Shown piece by piece: positions 55,507-64,000 of a stretch of DNA of 64,000 nt. Every line of letters starts with the position of its first letter. Position 1 is the stretch's first letter. This DNA comes from an uncultured Aliiroseovarius sp. (GTDB lineage: Bacteria; Pseudomonadota; Alphaproteobacteria; Rhodobacterales; Rhodobacteraceae). Under the pieces are notes generated by a model. The model had not been told where the DNA came from, did not search any database, and was given only the letters and a program-made list of their open reading frames with translations. Where the stretch lies: contig NZ_CANMFT010000003.1 of NCBI RefSeq assembly GCF_947497285.1, forward strand, positions 310,001 through 374,000, written 5' to 3'. A program made the translations under genes and the position numbers.

Positions 55507-57099
55507 ATGGCCCCCAAAGTACTCGTATCTGACAAACTGTCCGAAACCGCCGTCCAGATTTTCCGTGATCGCGGGATCGAGGTCGACTTCGAACCCGCGC
55601 TGGGCAAGGACAAGGACGCTTTGCTTGCCAAGATCGGCGATTATGACGGTCTCGCGATCCGCTCGGCGACCAAAGTGACGGATAAACTCCTTGACGCCGC
55701 GCCGAACCTGAAAGTGGTTGGCCGCGCTGGGATCGGCACCGACAACGTGGATAAAACGGCTGCGTCGAAAAAGGGTGTGATCGTCATGAACACACCGTTC
55801 GGCAACATGATCACCACCGCAGAACATGCGATTGCGATGATGTTCGCCGTGGCGCGCCAGATCCCTGAAGCCTCAGCATCGACCCATGCAGGCAAATGGG
55901 AGAAATCCAAGTTTATGGGGGTCGAGCTGACGGGCAAGACCCTTGGCGTTATCGGTGCGGGCAACATCGGCGGCATCGTTTGTGATCGGGCGCTGGGCCT
56001 GAAAATGAAGGTCATCGCCTATGACCCCTTCCTGAGCGAAGAAAAAGCCAACAGCATGGGCGTCGAAAAGGTCGAACTGGATGACCTGCTTAAACGCGCG
56101 GACTTCATCACGCTGCACGTCCCGCTGATTGAACAGACCCGCAACATCCTGAGCCGCGAAAATCTTGAGAAAACCAAGAAAGGCGTGCGGATCATCAACT
56201 GCGCCCGTGGTGGTCTGGTCGACGAAGAAGCCTTGGCTGATCTGCTGAAATCCGGACACGTGGCAGGCGCGGCGTTTGACGTGTTTGCGGTTGAGCCCGC
56301 AACCGAAAACCCGCTGTTCAACCTGCCCAACGTGGTCTGCACCCCGCATCTGGGGGCCGCAACGACTGAAGCGCAGGAGAACGTTGCGCTTCAAGTGGCC
56401 GAGCAGATGTCGGACTACCTTCTGACGGGTGCCGTTCAAAACGCGCTGAACATGCCGTCGGTCACTGCCGAAGAAGCCAAGGTCATGGGGCCGTGGATCA
56501 AACTGGCCGAACATCTGGGCGCTTTTGTAGGTCAGCTGACCGAAGGGCCGATCAAGGCGGTAAACATCCTTTATGATGGTGTCGCGTCGGAAATGAACCT
56601 GAAGGCGCTGGACTGTGCCGTGCTGGCGGGTTTGATGAAGCCCGTCTTGCCGGATGTGAACATGGTGTCCGCACCTGTTGTGGCAGCGGATCGCGGCATC
56701 AAATGTTCAACGACGACCCAAGCCAAGGGCGGGTCGTTTGATGGCTATATCAAGCTGACCGTGGTGACCGAAAACCGCGAACGCTCGATTGCGGGCACGG
56801 TGTTCTCGGACGGCAAGCCGCGGTTCATCCAGATCAAGGGCATCAATATCGACGCCGAGATCGGCAGCCACATGCTTTACACCACCAACAACGATGAGCC
56901 TGGCATCATCGGCGCGTTGGGAGCGACAATGGGCAAGCATGGCGTGAACATCGCAAACTTCACCTTGGGCCGCAAAGACACCGGAGGCGACGCCATTGCA
57001 TTGCTTTATGTCGACAATCCGACGCCCGAGCCGGTTTTGAAAGCCCTGTGCGACACGGGTCTGTTCAATTCGGTCAAACCGCTGGCGTTTGATATCTGA
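55507..57099 (+). CDS. serA: D-3-phosphoglycerate dehydrogenase
   Basis: 530-residue NAD enzyme that starts serine synthesis. Substrate domain, then NAD motif GKTLGVIGAGNIGGIVCDRA near 140-160, INCARGGLVDE and TPHLGAATTEAQ for catalysis; the intervening domain and a C-terminal ACT domain (MLYTTNNDEPGIIGALGATM) make the long form of SerA, where serine may act as a feedback inhibitor. AAGGA precedes ATG at 55507. Confidence 0.95.
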   Translation: MAPKVLVSDKLSETAVQIFRDRGIEVDFEPALGKDKDALLAKIGDYDGLAIRSATKVTDKLLDAAPNLKVVGRAGIGTDNVDKTAASKKGVIVMNTPFGNMITTAEHAIAMMFAVARQIPEASASTHAGKWEKSKFMGVELTGKTLGVIGAGNIGGIVCDRALGLKMKVIAYDPFLSEEKANSMGVEKVELDDLLKRADFITLHVPLIEQTRNILSRENLEKTKKGVRIINCARGGLVDEEALADLLKSGHVAGAAFDVFAVEPATENPLFNLPNVVCTPHLGAATTEAQENVALQVAEQMSDYLLTGAVQNALNMPSVTAEEAKVMGPWIKLAEHLGAFVGQLTEGPIKAVNILYDGVASEMNLKALDCAVLAGLMKPVLPDVNMVSAPVVAADRGIKCSTTTQAKGGSFDGYIKLTVVTENRERSIAGTVFSDGKPRFIQIKGINIDAEIGSHMLYTTNNDEPGIIGALGATMGKHGVNIANFTLGRKDTGGDAIALLYVDNPTPEPVLKALCDTGLFNSVKPLAFDI

Positions 57100-57120
57100 T
57101 TTCGTGTGAAACCAATCTGA

Positions 57121-57147
57121 AAGCCCCGGTCTGGCACCGGGGCTTTT
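57121..57147 (+). terminator. Intrinsic terminator of serC-serA
   Basis: AAGCCCCGGT (57121-57130) pairs perfectly with ACCGGGGCTT (57136-57145) around a five-base loop and is followed by TT, 21 bases after the serA stop. Confidence 0.85.
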
Positions 57148-57192
57148 CATTTGTGCCCGCCCCGCTAAGTTGACTGCATGAAGGAGGCACCC

Positions 57193-57933
57193 ATGCGCAT
57201 ATACGCAATTGGCGACATTCACGGACATCTGGACAAGCTTAAGGCTGCCCACGCCCTGATTGCCGAAGACAGCGCGCGGTGTGGGGATATCGATGCGCCT
57301 GTGGTGCATATCGGTGATCTTGTCGATCGCGGTCCGGACAGTCGCGGCGTGATCGACTATCTGATCGAAGGCCGGGCCGCTGGCAAGAAATGGGTGGTCC
57401 TGAAGGGCAACCATGACCGTATGGCCGCCATGTTCTTGCGCGACCACCCCTTGGTCGACACGCAGCTTTTGATTGATCACAACTGGCTGCACCCACGCAT
57501 TGGCGGGGTCGAGACTCTGGCCAGCTATGGTGTTGGTGTGCCTGAGGGCATTCGCACCTACCAGCTTCACCCGAAAGCACGCGCCGCCGTACCAGAGCGC
57601 CACCGGGCGTTTTTGGAAGAACTGCCTGTGCTGCACCGCGTCGGCGATCTGTGCTTCGTCCACGCAGGCATCAGGCCCGGTGTCGCGCTTGAGGCGCAGG
57701 AAGAGGACGATCTGTGCTGGATCCGTTCGGAATTTCTTGAAAGCACCGACGATCACGGCCCACTGATCGTGCACGGGCACACGCCGGTCGATCACGTGAC
57801 ACATTATGGCAACCGATTGAACATCGACACCGGGGCGGGGCATGGCAAAGCCCTTTCCGCGGTCGTGATCGAAGGTCGGGAGGCGTGGCTATTGACCCCA
57901 GAAGGGCGCGTTCCCGTGCTGCAGGCGCGTTGA
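57193..57933 (+). CDS. Metallophosphoesterase (serine/threonine phosphatase type)
   Basis: 246-residue calcineurin-like phosphatase. YAIGDIHGHLDKL, VHIGDLVDRGPDSRG, VVLKGNHDRM, HGHTPVDHV and NIDTGAGHG are the metal-binding motifs in order. Close to ApaH/PrpA-type enzymes. The ATG at 57193 has AAGGAGG before it; an in-frame ATG at 57178 lacks one. The natural substrate (phosphoprotein, Ap4A or other) is not clear. Confidence 0.88.
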   Translation: MRIYAIGDIHGHLDKLKAAHALIAEDSARCGDIDAPVVHIGDLVDRGPDSRGVIDYLIEGRAAGKKWVVLKGNHDRMAAMFLRDHPLVDTQLLIDHNWLHPRIGGVETLASYGVGVPEGIRTYQLHPKARAAVPERHRAFLEELPVLHRVGDLCFVHAGIRPGVALEAQEEDDLCWIRSEFLESTDDHGPLIVHGHTPVDHVTHYGNRLNIDTGAGHGKALSAVVIEGREAWLLTPEGRVPVLQAR

Positions 57934-59088
57934 TCAGGGGGTGATTGGGGCGTCTTGCACAGGTGCTGCCGCTGACAGATCACTGCGGATGCGGATCATG
58001 TCGCCAAGCGTTGTCGTGCCGGGCGCGATCCGTGGGGCTAGCTGCAGCATCTGACGTGGCGCGCGCGTCGCCGCTGCCAAGGCTCGCTCAAGGCTTACGC
58101 CGACCTGATTGACCATGACGTGAAGGGCGCGCGTTAGGTCCAAATCTGCCCCCGCCAAGGTGCCGTCCTCCAAGGTCAACCGGCCGTCGAGCCGCGAAAT
58201 GCGCCGACCTTCAAGGTCGAACTGGGTCTCATCCGTCCCGGCAACCGCCATGGCGTCACTGACCAGAAAGATCTCTCCGGGGCCGGTCTTCGCATCCCAA
58301 GCCGCGCGCATCGTGGCGGGATGCACGTGTATCCCATCGGCGATCAGACCCGAGGACAGCGCCCCCGAGGCAAGCACCGCCCCCACGACGCCGGGTTCGC
58401 GATTGCCAAGCGGGCTCATTGCGTTGAACAGATGTGTGGCGCAGCGTGCGCCGGCCCGCGCATAGGACAGGCAGGTCGCATAGTCGGTGTCGGTGTGGCC
58501 AAGCGACACGATTACGCCGGCGGCAGCCAAGGCGGAAACCTGTTCTTGCGTCACGTTTTCTGGGGCGATCGTGACCATGAGCGCGGGCAATTGTGCCGCC
58601 GCCTCTAAAAGCGCGGCAAGATCCTGTGCCTCCATCGGGCGGATAAGGGCCGCATCATGCGCACCCTTCCGGGCAATCGACAAATGCGGGCCTTCAAGAT
58701 GCAAACCGGCAACGCCCGGAACGCCTTGCCCTACGGCATCTATTGCCGCGCCGATCGCCGCGCGGGTCTTGTCGGGCGTGTCGGTGATCAGCGTTGGAAG
58801 AATAGCGGTGGCGGCAAGGCGACGGTGGGCCTGCGCGATACGCGCGATCGTGTGGACGCTGGGGTCCGCGTTGAACATGATCCCATCCCCGCCATTGACT
58901 TGCAGATCGACATAGCCGGGGCTCAGGATATCTCCGCCCAAGTCGACATGGTTCCCCGATGGCGGCCAACGATCTTCCCGCTCGACGGCGATCAGCTTGG
59001 CATCCTCGAACCGGGCGACATGCTTTTCAAGCAGGTTCGCACCGTCGAAAATCAGACCGCCGCCAAAGGTGAGGCTGGATTGGGTCAT
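57934..59088 (-). CDS. nagA: N-acetylglucosamine-6-phosphate deacetylase
   Basis: 384-residue amidohydrolase that turns GlcNAc-6-P into GlcN-6-P and acetate. YVDLQVNGGDGIMFN, LHLEGPHLS with the metal Glu, SLGHTDTDYATCLSYARAGA, ATHLFNAMSPLGNREPG and FLVSDAMAVAG with the catalytic Asp are conserved. The start overlaps the SIS gene by 4 bases (ATGA). Last gene of a minus-strand run kinase-GntR-SIS-nagA. Confidence 0.94.
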   Translation of the reverse strand: MTQSSLTFGGGLIFDGANLLEKHVARFEDAKLIAVEREDRWPPSGNHVDLGGDILSPGYVDLQVNGGDGIMFNADPSVHTIARIAQAHRRLAATAILPTLITDTPDKTRAAIGAAIDAVGQGVPGVAGLHLEGPHLSIARKGAHDAALIRPMEAQDLAALLEAAAQLPALMVTIAPENVTQEQVSALAAAGVIVSLGHTDTDYATCLSYARAGARCATHLFNAMSPLGNREPGVVGAVLASGALSSGLIADGIHVHPATMRAAWDAKTGPGEIFLVSDAMAVAGTDETQFDLEGRRISRLDGRLTLEDGTLAGADLDLTRALHVMVNQVGVSLERALAAATRAPRQMLQLAPRIAPGTTTLGDMIRIRSDLSAAAPVQDAPITP

Positions 59089-60113
59089 ACTGTTTCGGTC
59101 ACTTTCTTAAGGTGGCGCGGGGCATCGGGGTTGATATTGCGAGCCACAGCCACCGTTTCAACCATGCCATAGAAAGACACGATCGCCGCGACAGGATCGG
59201 TGATCCAGTGGTCGGTGCGCACATGGGGCAGGTGGTCAGCTTTCTTGACCCGCTGCGTGGTCGCAAAGACCCGTGCGCCTTTGTCTGCAAGGGCATCCGC
59301 GACTTCGGCGATGCTGTCTTCGGCTGCATCACCCGCTGCAAATGCGATGACAGGAAACCCCTGCCCGATGATGGACACGGGTCCGTGCAGCACTTCGGCC
59401 GACGAATAGCTTTCGGCGTGGATCTGGCAGGTTTCCTTGAACTTCAAAGCCGCTTCATTCGAGATTGCCCAAGACGGCCCACGCCCCAGCGTAAAAAGGG
59501 ATTGCCCGCTGATGGAGTCTGCAGCTGCGGACCAATCGCAACGTGTCGCGGCCGCAAGATGCTGAGGTAGCGCTCGGATCGCTGCCAGAAGCTCTTCATC
59601 CTGCTTCAGCTCGGCGATCAACCACAACCCAGCGACCAGAGAGGTGACGAAGGTTTTTGTCGCCGCCACGCTGAGTTCGGGGCCCGCATGAATTGGCAAG
59701 GTCGCGGAAGTGGCTTGGGCAAGCGGCGATGTGGCGTCATTGGTGATTGCAACGGTATAAGCCCCGGTTGCGGCGAAAGCCTCGGTCAACCGCACGATGT
59801 CGGGGCTTTTGCCCGATTGCGAAACCGACAGGCAAAGCGCGCCTTCGGCGGCAACCGAAACGCCATAGATTGACTTGATCGACGGCCCGACGGATGCCAT
59901 GGGCAGCCCCAGCAACAGCTCGCTTGCGTATTTCAGATAGGTGCAGGCGTGATCGGACGATCCGCGTGCGACGGATAGCAGGAACCGGGGGTCGAGCGCT
60001 CGAATATCGGCCGCCGCGTCGGATATCGCGGTGGCCCCTTCAGTCAAAAGCCGGTCAACCGCGACTGGTATTTCGTCGATTTCGCGGCGCATCTGGGTCA
60101 GAGTTTTGGACAT
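59085..60113 (-). CDS. SIS-domain sugar-phosphate deaminase/isomerase (NagB-II / GlmS isomerase-like)
   Basis: 342 residues with two SIS domains (about 40-165 and 200-335), like GlmS without its glutaminase half, ending PRHLKKVTETV as isomerase domains do. SVARGSSDHACTYLKY and SVSQSGKSPDIV bind sugar phosphate. NagB-II enzymes deaminate GlcN-6-P to fructose-6-P; next to nagA this is the likely role (inferred). ATG at 60113 is preferred; AAGG lies about 12 bases before it. Confidence 0.85.
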   Translation of the reverse strand: MSKTLTQMRREIDEIPVAVDRLLTEGATAISDAAADIRALDPRFLLSVARGSSDHACTYLKYASELLLGLPMASVGPSIKSIYGVSVAAEGALCLSVSQSGKSPDIVRLTEAFAATGAYTVAITNDATSPLAQATSATLPIHAGPELSVAATKTFVTSLVAGLWLIAELKQDEELLAAIRALPQHLAAATRCDWSAAADSISGQSLFTLGRGPSWAISNEAALKFKETCQIHAESYSSAEVLHGPVSIIGQGFPVIAFAAGDAAEDSIAEVADALADKGARVFATTQRVKKADHLPHVRTDHWITDPVAAIVSFYGMVETVAVARNINPDAPRHLKKVTETV

Positions 60114-60129
60114 GGTTTTGGCAGCCTTT

Positions 60130-60885
60130 TCAGTTCGACAAACGCAGTTCTGCCACGAAATCGTAGGCATCACCGCGATAGATGGACCGGGTCAGTTCCG
60201 CGACCCGTCCGCTTTCCAGATAAGAGGTGCGCTGGATGCTCAACCCCGCCGTCCCCTCTGCCACGCCCAGAAGCTCGGCCTCTGCCGCTTCAAGGTTGAT
60301 GGCCGAAATTTTCTGTATGGCGCGGATGGGTCGGTTCCCCGTGCGCTCCAGAATATCATAAAGCGAGGTGGTAACCTCGATCGGATTGGGCAGGATATCC
60401 AGCGGCAAGGCCGCGCATTCCAGCGCCATTGGGCGCCCGCCGGCCTCGCGCAAGCGATAGATACGCGCGACAGATTCGCCCGCAGCCAACCCAAGGGCCA
60501 ACACCTCTTCCGGGGAGGGGATGAAGACCCCGCGCTCCAGCCATTTTGATGTGGTGTCCAGCCCGCGCCGCCTCATGTCTTCGGTGAAGGATGTCAGATG
60601 CGACAGTGATTGCTCAACCCGCGTGACCTGTTCGCGCACGAATGATCCAGATCCCTGACGTTGTTCGATGGAGCCCTTCTTGACCAACTCGTGAATGGCC
60701 TTGCGCACCGTCACCCGCGACAAATCGGTGATCTCTGCGATCTCTCGTTCTGGCGGAAGTGAGCTGTTGGGGGCAAGAATGCCGGTCTCAATTCCTTCTT
60801 CGAGGCGCCGGCGCAGCTGCACATAGCGCGGACCTGCCGATGGGCTGAGCCATTCTTTGGGGCGCAGAAAGTCAGAGACGTTCAT
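60130..60885 (-). CDS. GntR/HutC-family regulator of amino-sugar genes
   Basis: 251 residues: N-terminal winged helix about 15-85 (LPPEREIAEITDLSRVTVRK, then GSIEQRQGSGSFV) and a C-terminal UTRA ligand domain about 105-245. Similar regulators (NagR/DasR type) respond to GlcN-6-P or GlcNAc-6-P. ATG at 60885 has AGGGA 10 bases before it. It overlaps the kinase gene by 14 bases. Repeated GGTA(T) half-sites between the kinase and murQ are its probable targets. Confidence 0.87.
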   Translation of the reverse strand: MNVSDFLRPKEWLSPSAGPRYVQLRRRLEEGIETGILAPNSSLPPEREIAEITDLSRVTVRKAIHELVKKGSIEQRQGSGSFVREQVTRVEQSLSHLTSFTEDMRRRGLDTTSKWLERGVFIPSPEEVLALGLAAGESVARIYRLREAGGRPMALECAALPLDILPNPIEVTTSLYDILERTGNRPIRAIQKISAINLEAAEAELLGVAEGTAGLSIQRTSYLESGRVAELTRSIYRGDAYDFVAELRLSN

Positions 60886-61759
60886 GGCTGACATCCCTGC
60901 AAAAATCCTGGGCCAGCGCCACGGCGCCATCAAGGGGTTCACCCAGCGGCGCGGCGAGGTCGTGCTGCATCGCGTTGGGCAAATAGGGGGCGAAATGCGG
61001 GCCAATGCCGCCGGTCAGGCAGATCGTGGTACCGGGCACCCAGCCCAGCGCCTTCAAGATGTCCGAAATCGCATCTGATGCGTCCTGCAAAATGCCCTTC
61101 GCAAGCTGGTCGCCCTGTTCGGCGCACCGGGTCACGTCGCGCGCAATAGCGCCGAAATCGACAGCCGTGGCTGCCGCGGCCCAAGCCACGATCCCCGCGG
61201 CTCCGCCGTGGCGCTGCAAAAGAAGGTTGGACAGATCCGCCTCGGCCCGCAGTCCGTCGACAACGTCAAGGGTCCGGCTCAGCGCGCGCCGCCCTACCCA
61301 TTGTGCCGAAGACGGATCGCCCAGAACAGACCCCCACCCGCCGACCAGGCGTGTCGCGCCATTCATGCGCGCGGCAACAAATGACCCGGTGCCGCAATGC
61401 GCGATCATCCCGTCAGACGCGCCCAACGCTCCGCGCAAAGCCGCCGTGCGGTCGTCTTCGATGCGAACATGGGTAAATGGCATCGCAGACGCCAGCCGAT
61501 CGGTGATCTTCTGGTCGATTGCGCCCGCCAAGCCAAAATAGGCCGGAATGCTTGCAATGGTGGCCCAATCCAAACCAGCGCGCATTACCAACGCTTCGAT
61601 CCCTCGCGTGATTTCGCTGCACGCGGCGTCAAAGTTGGTCGAAACATTTGCCGACCCTGTCTCAATCACGATGCGTTCATTGGCGTGCGAAAAGGCAAAG
61701 CGACAACGCGTTCCGCCACCATCGACGGCTATGACCGGGTGATTTTTCGAGTCTCTCAT
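60872..61759 (-). CDS. BadF/BadG/BcrA-family kinase, probable amino-sugar kinase
   Basis: 295-residue ASKHA-fold protein. Phosphate-1 motif IAVDGGGTRCRFAFS near 10-24, GMIAHCGTGSF near 110, GGWGSVLGDPSSAQWVG, and adenosine motif CLTGGIGPHFAPYL near 260. The family contains N-acetylglucosamine and glucosamine kinases as well as unrelated ATPases; neighbours nagA and murQ point to GlcNAc or MurNAc phosphorylation. ATG at 61759 chosen; AGGT lies 8 bases before it. Confidence 0.8.
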   Translation of the reverse strand: MRDSKNHPVIAVDGGGTRCRFAFSHANERIVIETGSANVSTNFDAACSEITRGIEALVMRAGLDWATIASIPAYFGLAGAIDQKITDRLASAMPFTHVRIEDDRTAALRGALGASDGMIAHCGTGSFVAARMNGATRLVGGWGSVLGDPSSAQWVGRRALSRTLDVVDGLRAEADLSNLLLQRHGGAAGIVAWAAAATAVDFGAIARDVTRCAEQGDQLAKGILQDASDAISDILKALGWVPGTTICLTGGIGPHFAPYLPNAMQHDLAAPLGEPLDGAVALAQDFCRDVSHERL

Positions 61760-61764
61760 ATAAA

Positions 61765-61779
61765 TACCTATAAGATACC
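61765..61779 (-). promoter_or_regulatory. Candidate GntR operator near the kinase start
   Basis: TACCTATAAGATACC (plus strand) matches at 12 of 15 positions the reverse complement of a site near murQ. Its two TACC elements are 11 bases apart, one helical turn, and a nearby TACCT-TTG-AGGTA palindrome spans 61776-61788. It lies just ahead of the kinase start codon, suited to repression. Confidence 0.5.
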
Positions 61780-61827
61780 TTTGAGGTAAATAAAAGACCG
61801 AAACATAACCAAAGCAGCTTGGATGGG

Positions 61828-61846
61828 GGTATTTCACTCCAATACC
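61828..61846. promoter_or_regulatory. Central GGTATT/AATACC palindrome
   Basis: GGTATT (61828-61833) and AATACC (61841-61846) are perfect inverted arms with 7 bases between, midway between kinase and murQ. It carries the same GGTAT half-site as the flanking repeats and may be a further GntR site controlling both directions. Confidence 0.45.
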
Positions 61847-61883
61847 GCCCAGTTACGGCGAAAAAAGTAAATGGTAGACAAAT

Positions 61884-61898
61884 GGTATCTAAAAGGTA
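61884..61898 (+). promoter_or_regulatory. Candidate GntR operator upstream of murQ
   Basis: GGTATCTAAAAGGTA is the inverted copy of the kinase-side site. Counting GGTAG at 61873, three GGTA elements fall exactly 11 bases apart (61873, 61884, 61895). They end about 30 bases before the murQ start. Confidence 0.5.
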
Positions 61899-61927
61899 TG
61901 ATCGACTCGAACCAAGGGGGGAATCAC

Positions 61928-62827
61928 GTGACGGCCAACGCCACAGAGCAATTGCACGGTGAAGCCATTGGCCTTGATGCGCGCCCGGCAATACATGCCG
62001 CGGCCCTTCTGGCTGAGGGTCAGATCGCCGCTGCGATGGCTGTGCGCGCCGCCACCTCCCAGATCAGCGATGCCGCAGACGCGATCGCTGACACCTTGCG
62101 GCGCGGTGGCGTTTTGCGCTATGTCGCCGCGGGATCATCTGGGCTGATGGCCGCTGCTGATGCGCTGGAGCTGGGCGGCACATTCAGCATTCCATCCCGG
62201 CAGGTGCAAATCCTGATGGCAGGCGGCATACCCACCACATCCGAAATGCCCGGTGACACAGAAGACGATACGGCTTCTCTTGCCGACGCTCTGTCCGGGC
62301 TCAGTGACAACGACACTGTCATAGCTGTGTCCGCCAGCGGGACCACACCCTATACGTTGGAAGCTGTCCGTATCGCCCGCAAGGCAAGCGCTACGGTGAT
62401 CGGCATTGCCAATAACGCCGGGTCGGCACTTTTGACCAGCAGCGACCATCCCATTCTTCTTGCAACCCCACCCGAGGTCATTTCTGGATCAACCAGAATG
62501 GGGGCGGGCACGGCGCAGAAAATTGCCCTGAACATGTTGTCTACGCTTGCGGCCGTTCGGCTGGGTCATATCCATGATGGTATGATGGTCAATCTGCGGG
62601 CCGACAACGCCAAGCTGCACCAACGCGCCAACGGTATCGTATGCCGCATTGCGGGTGTAGGGCCCAAGGCCGCCGCGACTGCGCTTGCGGCAGCAAAGGG
62701 GAACGTAAAATGTGCGGTCCTTGTGGCCGCCGGCGCGTCGTCCGTCGAAGCTGCCCGTCTATTGTTACGTGAGACGGGTGATCACCTTCGCCCCGCATTG
62801 GAGCGATTGAACGCAATACAATCTTGA
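61928..62827 (+). CDS. murQ: N-acetylmuramic acid 6-phosphate etherase
   Basis: 299-residue SIS enzyme that splits MurNAc-6-P into GlcNAc-6-P and D-lactate in cell-wall recycling. TEQLHGEAIGLDARPA near the start, YVAAGSSGLMAAADA, GGIPTTSEMPGDTEDD, VSASGTTPYTLEAVR and STRMGAGTAQKIALNMLST are family signatures; the PTFG stretch of other MurQ is GGTFSIP here. GTG at 61928 follows AAGGGGG and gives normal length; the ATG at 61871 would put the operator repeats in coding sequence. Confidence 0.9.
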   Translation: MTANATEQLHGEAIGLDARPAIHAAALLAEGQIAAAMAVRAATSQISDAADAIADTLRRGGVLRYVAAGSSGLMAAADALELGGTFSIPSRQVQILMAGGIPTTSEMPGDTEDDTASLADALSGLSDNDTVIAVSASGTTPYTLEAVRIARKASATVIGIANNAGSALLTSSDHPILLATPPEVISGSTRMGAGTAQKIALNMLSTLAAVRLGHIHDGMMVNLRADNAKLHQRANGIVCRIAGVGPKAAATALAAAKGNVKCAVLVAAGASSVEAARLLLRETGDHLRPALERLNAIQS

Positions 62828-62851
62828 ATTGGTAATTCTGGGAGGAACCAA

Positions 62852-64000
62852 ATGAAACGCAACCTGATGACACTGGCACTGGCCAGTTCAGCCCTTGTCG
62901 CGACCAGCGCCTATGCTGAAGATGTTACGCTGACCATTGAAAGCTGGCGCAACGATGACCTGACACTTTGGCAGGACAAGATCATCCCCGCTTTTGAAGC
63001 CGAACACCCTGGGATCAAGGTGAATTTCACTCCGTCGGCCCCTGCCGAATATAATGCCGTGCTGAACTCGAAGCTGGACGCAGGATCGGCGGGTGATCTG
63101 ATCACCTGTCGCCCGTTCGACGCGTCACTTGCGCTTTTCGAAGCCGGGCACTTGGCTGACCTGAGCGGTATGGAGGCGATGGGCAATTTCTCGGACGTGG
63201 CGAAATCCGCGTGGCAGACGGACGATGGTTCAGCCAGCTTCTGTGTGCCGATGGCTTCCGTCATCCACGGCTTCATCTACAACAAGGATGCCTTTGCCGA
63301 GCTGGGGATCGAAGCGCCAACCACCGAGGATGAATTCTTCGCTGCCCTTGAGACAATCAAGCAAGACGGCACCTATATCCCGATGGCCATGGGCACCAAT
63401 GATCAGTGGGAAGCCGCCACAATGGGCTATAACAACATCGGTCCAAACTATTGGAAAGGTGAGGAAGGTCGGCAGGCGCTGATCAAAGGTGAGCAAAAGC
63501 TGACCGACCCGCAATGGGTTGCACCTTATGCGACATTGGCCAAGTGGGCGCCTTATCTGGGCGACGGTTACGAGGCACAGACCTATCCCGACAGCCAAAA
63601 CCTGTTCACGCTGGGGCGTGCCGCGGTTTATCCGGCCGGGTCATGGGAAATCTCGGGCTTCAACGCGTTGGTTGATTTCGAAATGGGCGCCTTCAAGCCA
63701 CCTGTGCAAAACGCGGGCGACACCTGCTATATCTCGGATCACACCGATATCGGCATTGGCATGAACACGAAATCTGCCAACCCAGACGCTGCAAAGACCT
63801 TCTTGGCATGGGTTGCATCGCCTGAATTCGCCTCGATCTTCGGCAACGCGCTGCCCGGGTTCTTCCCGCTGTCAGAGACGCCGGTTGAAATGGAAGACCC
63901 GCTTGCGAAAGAATTCGTAAGCTGGCGCGGCGAGTGCGAAAGCACCATCCGGTCGACCTATCAGATTCTGTCGCGCGGCACGCCAAACCTCGAGAACGAT
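62852..64000 (+). CDS. Sugar ABC transporter substrate-binding protein (3' end outside window)
   Basis: At least 383 residues of a family 1 extracellular solute-binding protein. Signal peptide RNLMTLALASSALVATSAYA is cut near residue 22 before EDVTLTIESWRND. It begins 24 bases after murQ with GGAGGAACCAA before ATG. Context suggests uptake of GlcNAc, MurNAc or a cell-wall disaccharide; permease and ATPase genes are expected just to the right. The frame is open to the edge. Confidence 0.9.
   Translation, partial: MKRNLMTLALASSALVATSAYAEDVTLTIESWRNDDLTLWQDKIIPAFEAEHPGIKVNFTPSAPAEYNAVLNSKLDAGSAGDLITCRPFDASLALFEAGHLADLSGMEAMGNFSDVAKSAWQTDDGSASFCVPMASVIHGFIYNKDAFAELGIEAPTTEDEFFAALETIKQDGTYIPMAMGTNDQWEAATMGYNNIGPNYWKGEEGRQALIKGEQKLTDPQWVAPYATLAKWAPYLGDGYEAQTYPDSQNLFTLGRAAVYPAGSWEISGFNALVDFEMGAFKPPVQNAGDTCYISDHTDIGIGMNTKSANPDAAKTFLAWVASPEFASIFGNALPGFFPLSETPVEMEDPLAKEFVSWRGECESTIRSTYQILSRGTPNLEND

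Noticed and set aside
1-64000. Mobile elements, prophage, CRISPR or restriction systems
   Set aside because: No transposase, integrase, terminal repeat pair, spaced repeat array or defence gene was recognised; the tRNA-Pro has no integrase or duplicated 3' end beside it.

Overview
The window looks like a chromosomal segment of a marine alphaproteobacterium of the Rhodobacteraceae (roseobacter group). This is inferred from the high-GC coding style, the gene order rsfS-rlmH-gpmI-(EnvC-like)-ctpA-rppH, a Hint-domain surface protein, an IalB-family periplasmic protein, ectoine catabolism genes and a serC-serA pair. No rRNA, insertion sequence, prophage or CRISPR array is visible. There is one tRNA, tRNA-Pro(CGG).

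1-13.25 kb is a 2-aminoethylphosphonate (AEP) island. It holds a three-gene ABC importer (binding protein, ATPase, fused double permease), a LysR regulator, and divergent from the regulator phnW, phnA and phnY, which together turn AEP into acetate and phosphate. After a strong terminator comes a class III PLP enzyme best explained as PbfA, which feeds hydroxylated AEP into the same route, coupled to a DMT-family permease. Divergent from the importer is an alpha-beta fused E1 2-oxoacid dehydrogenase that runs off the left edge. 14-17 kb holds a D-2-hydroxyacid dehydrogenase, a secreted protein and an AraC regulator. 16.9-21.2 kb is a partial ectoine degradation locus (doeB, doeA, doeX and a doeD-like transaminase).

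21.2-57.9 kb is mostly housekeeping: tRNA-Pro, leucine synthesis (leuB, leuC, leuD), a mechanosensitive channel, ribosome and RNA maturation (rsfS, rlmH, rnr, rlmN, rppH), central carbon (gpmI, rpe), lysine and cell wall (dapE, dapD, a lytic transglycosylase, an EnvC-like activator, ctpA), asparaginase, and serine synthesis (serB; serC-serA with a probable serC leader RNA). Less ordinary genes lie among them: a metallo-beta-lactamase-fold protein that has lost its HxHxDH motif, a choice-of-anchor-L/Hint protein, a secreted 35-residue peptide and an Stf0 sulfotransferase.

57.9-64 kb is an amino-sugar and peptidoglycan-recycling locus. nagA, an isomerising SIS deaminase, a GntR regulator and a BadF-type kinase run leftwards. 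murQ and a sugar-binding protein run rightwards. The region between them carries repeated GGTA(T) half-sites likely to be bound by the GntR protein. Together they would convert MurNAc-6-P and GlcNAc-6-P to fructose-6-P.
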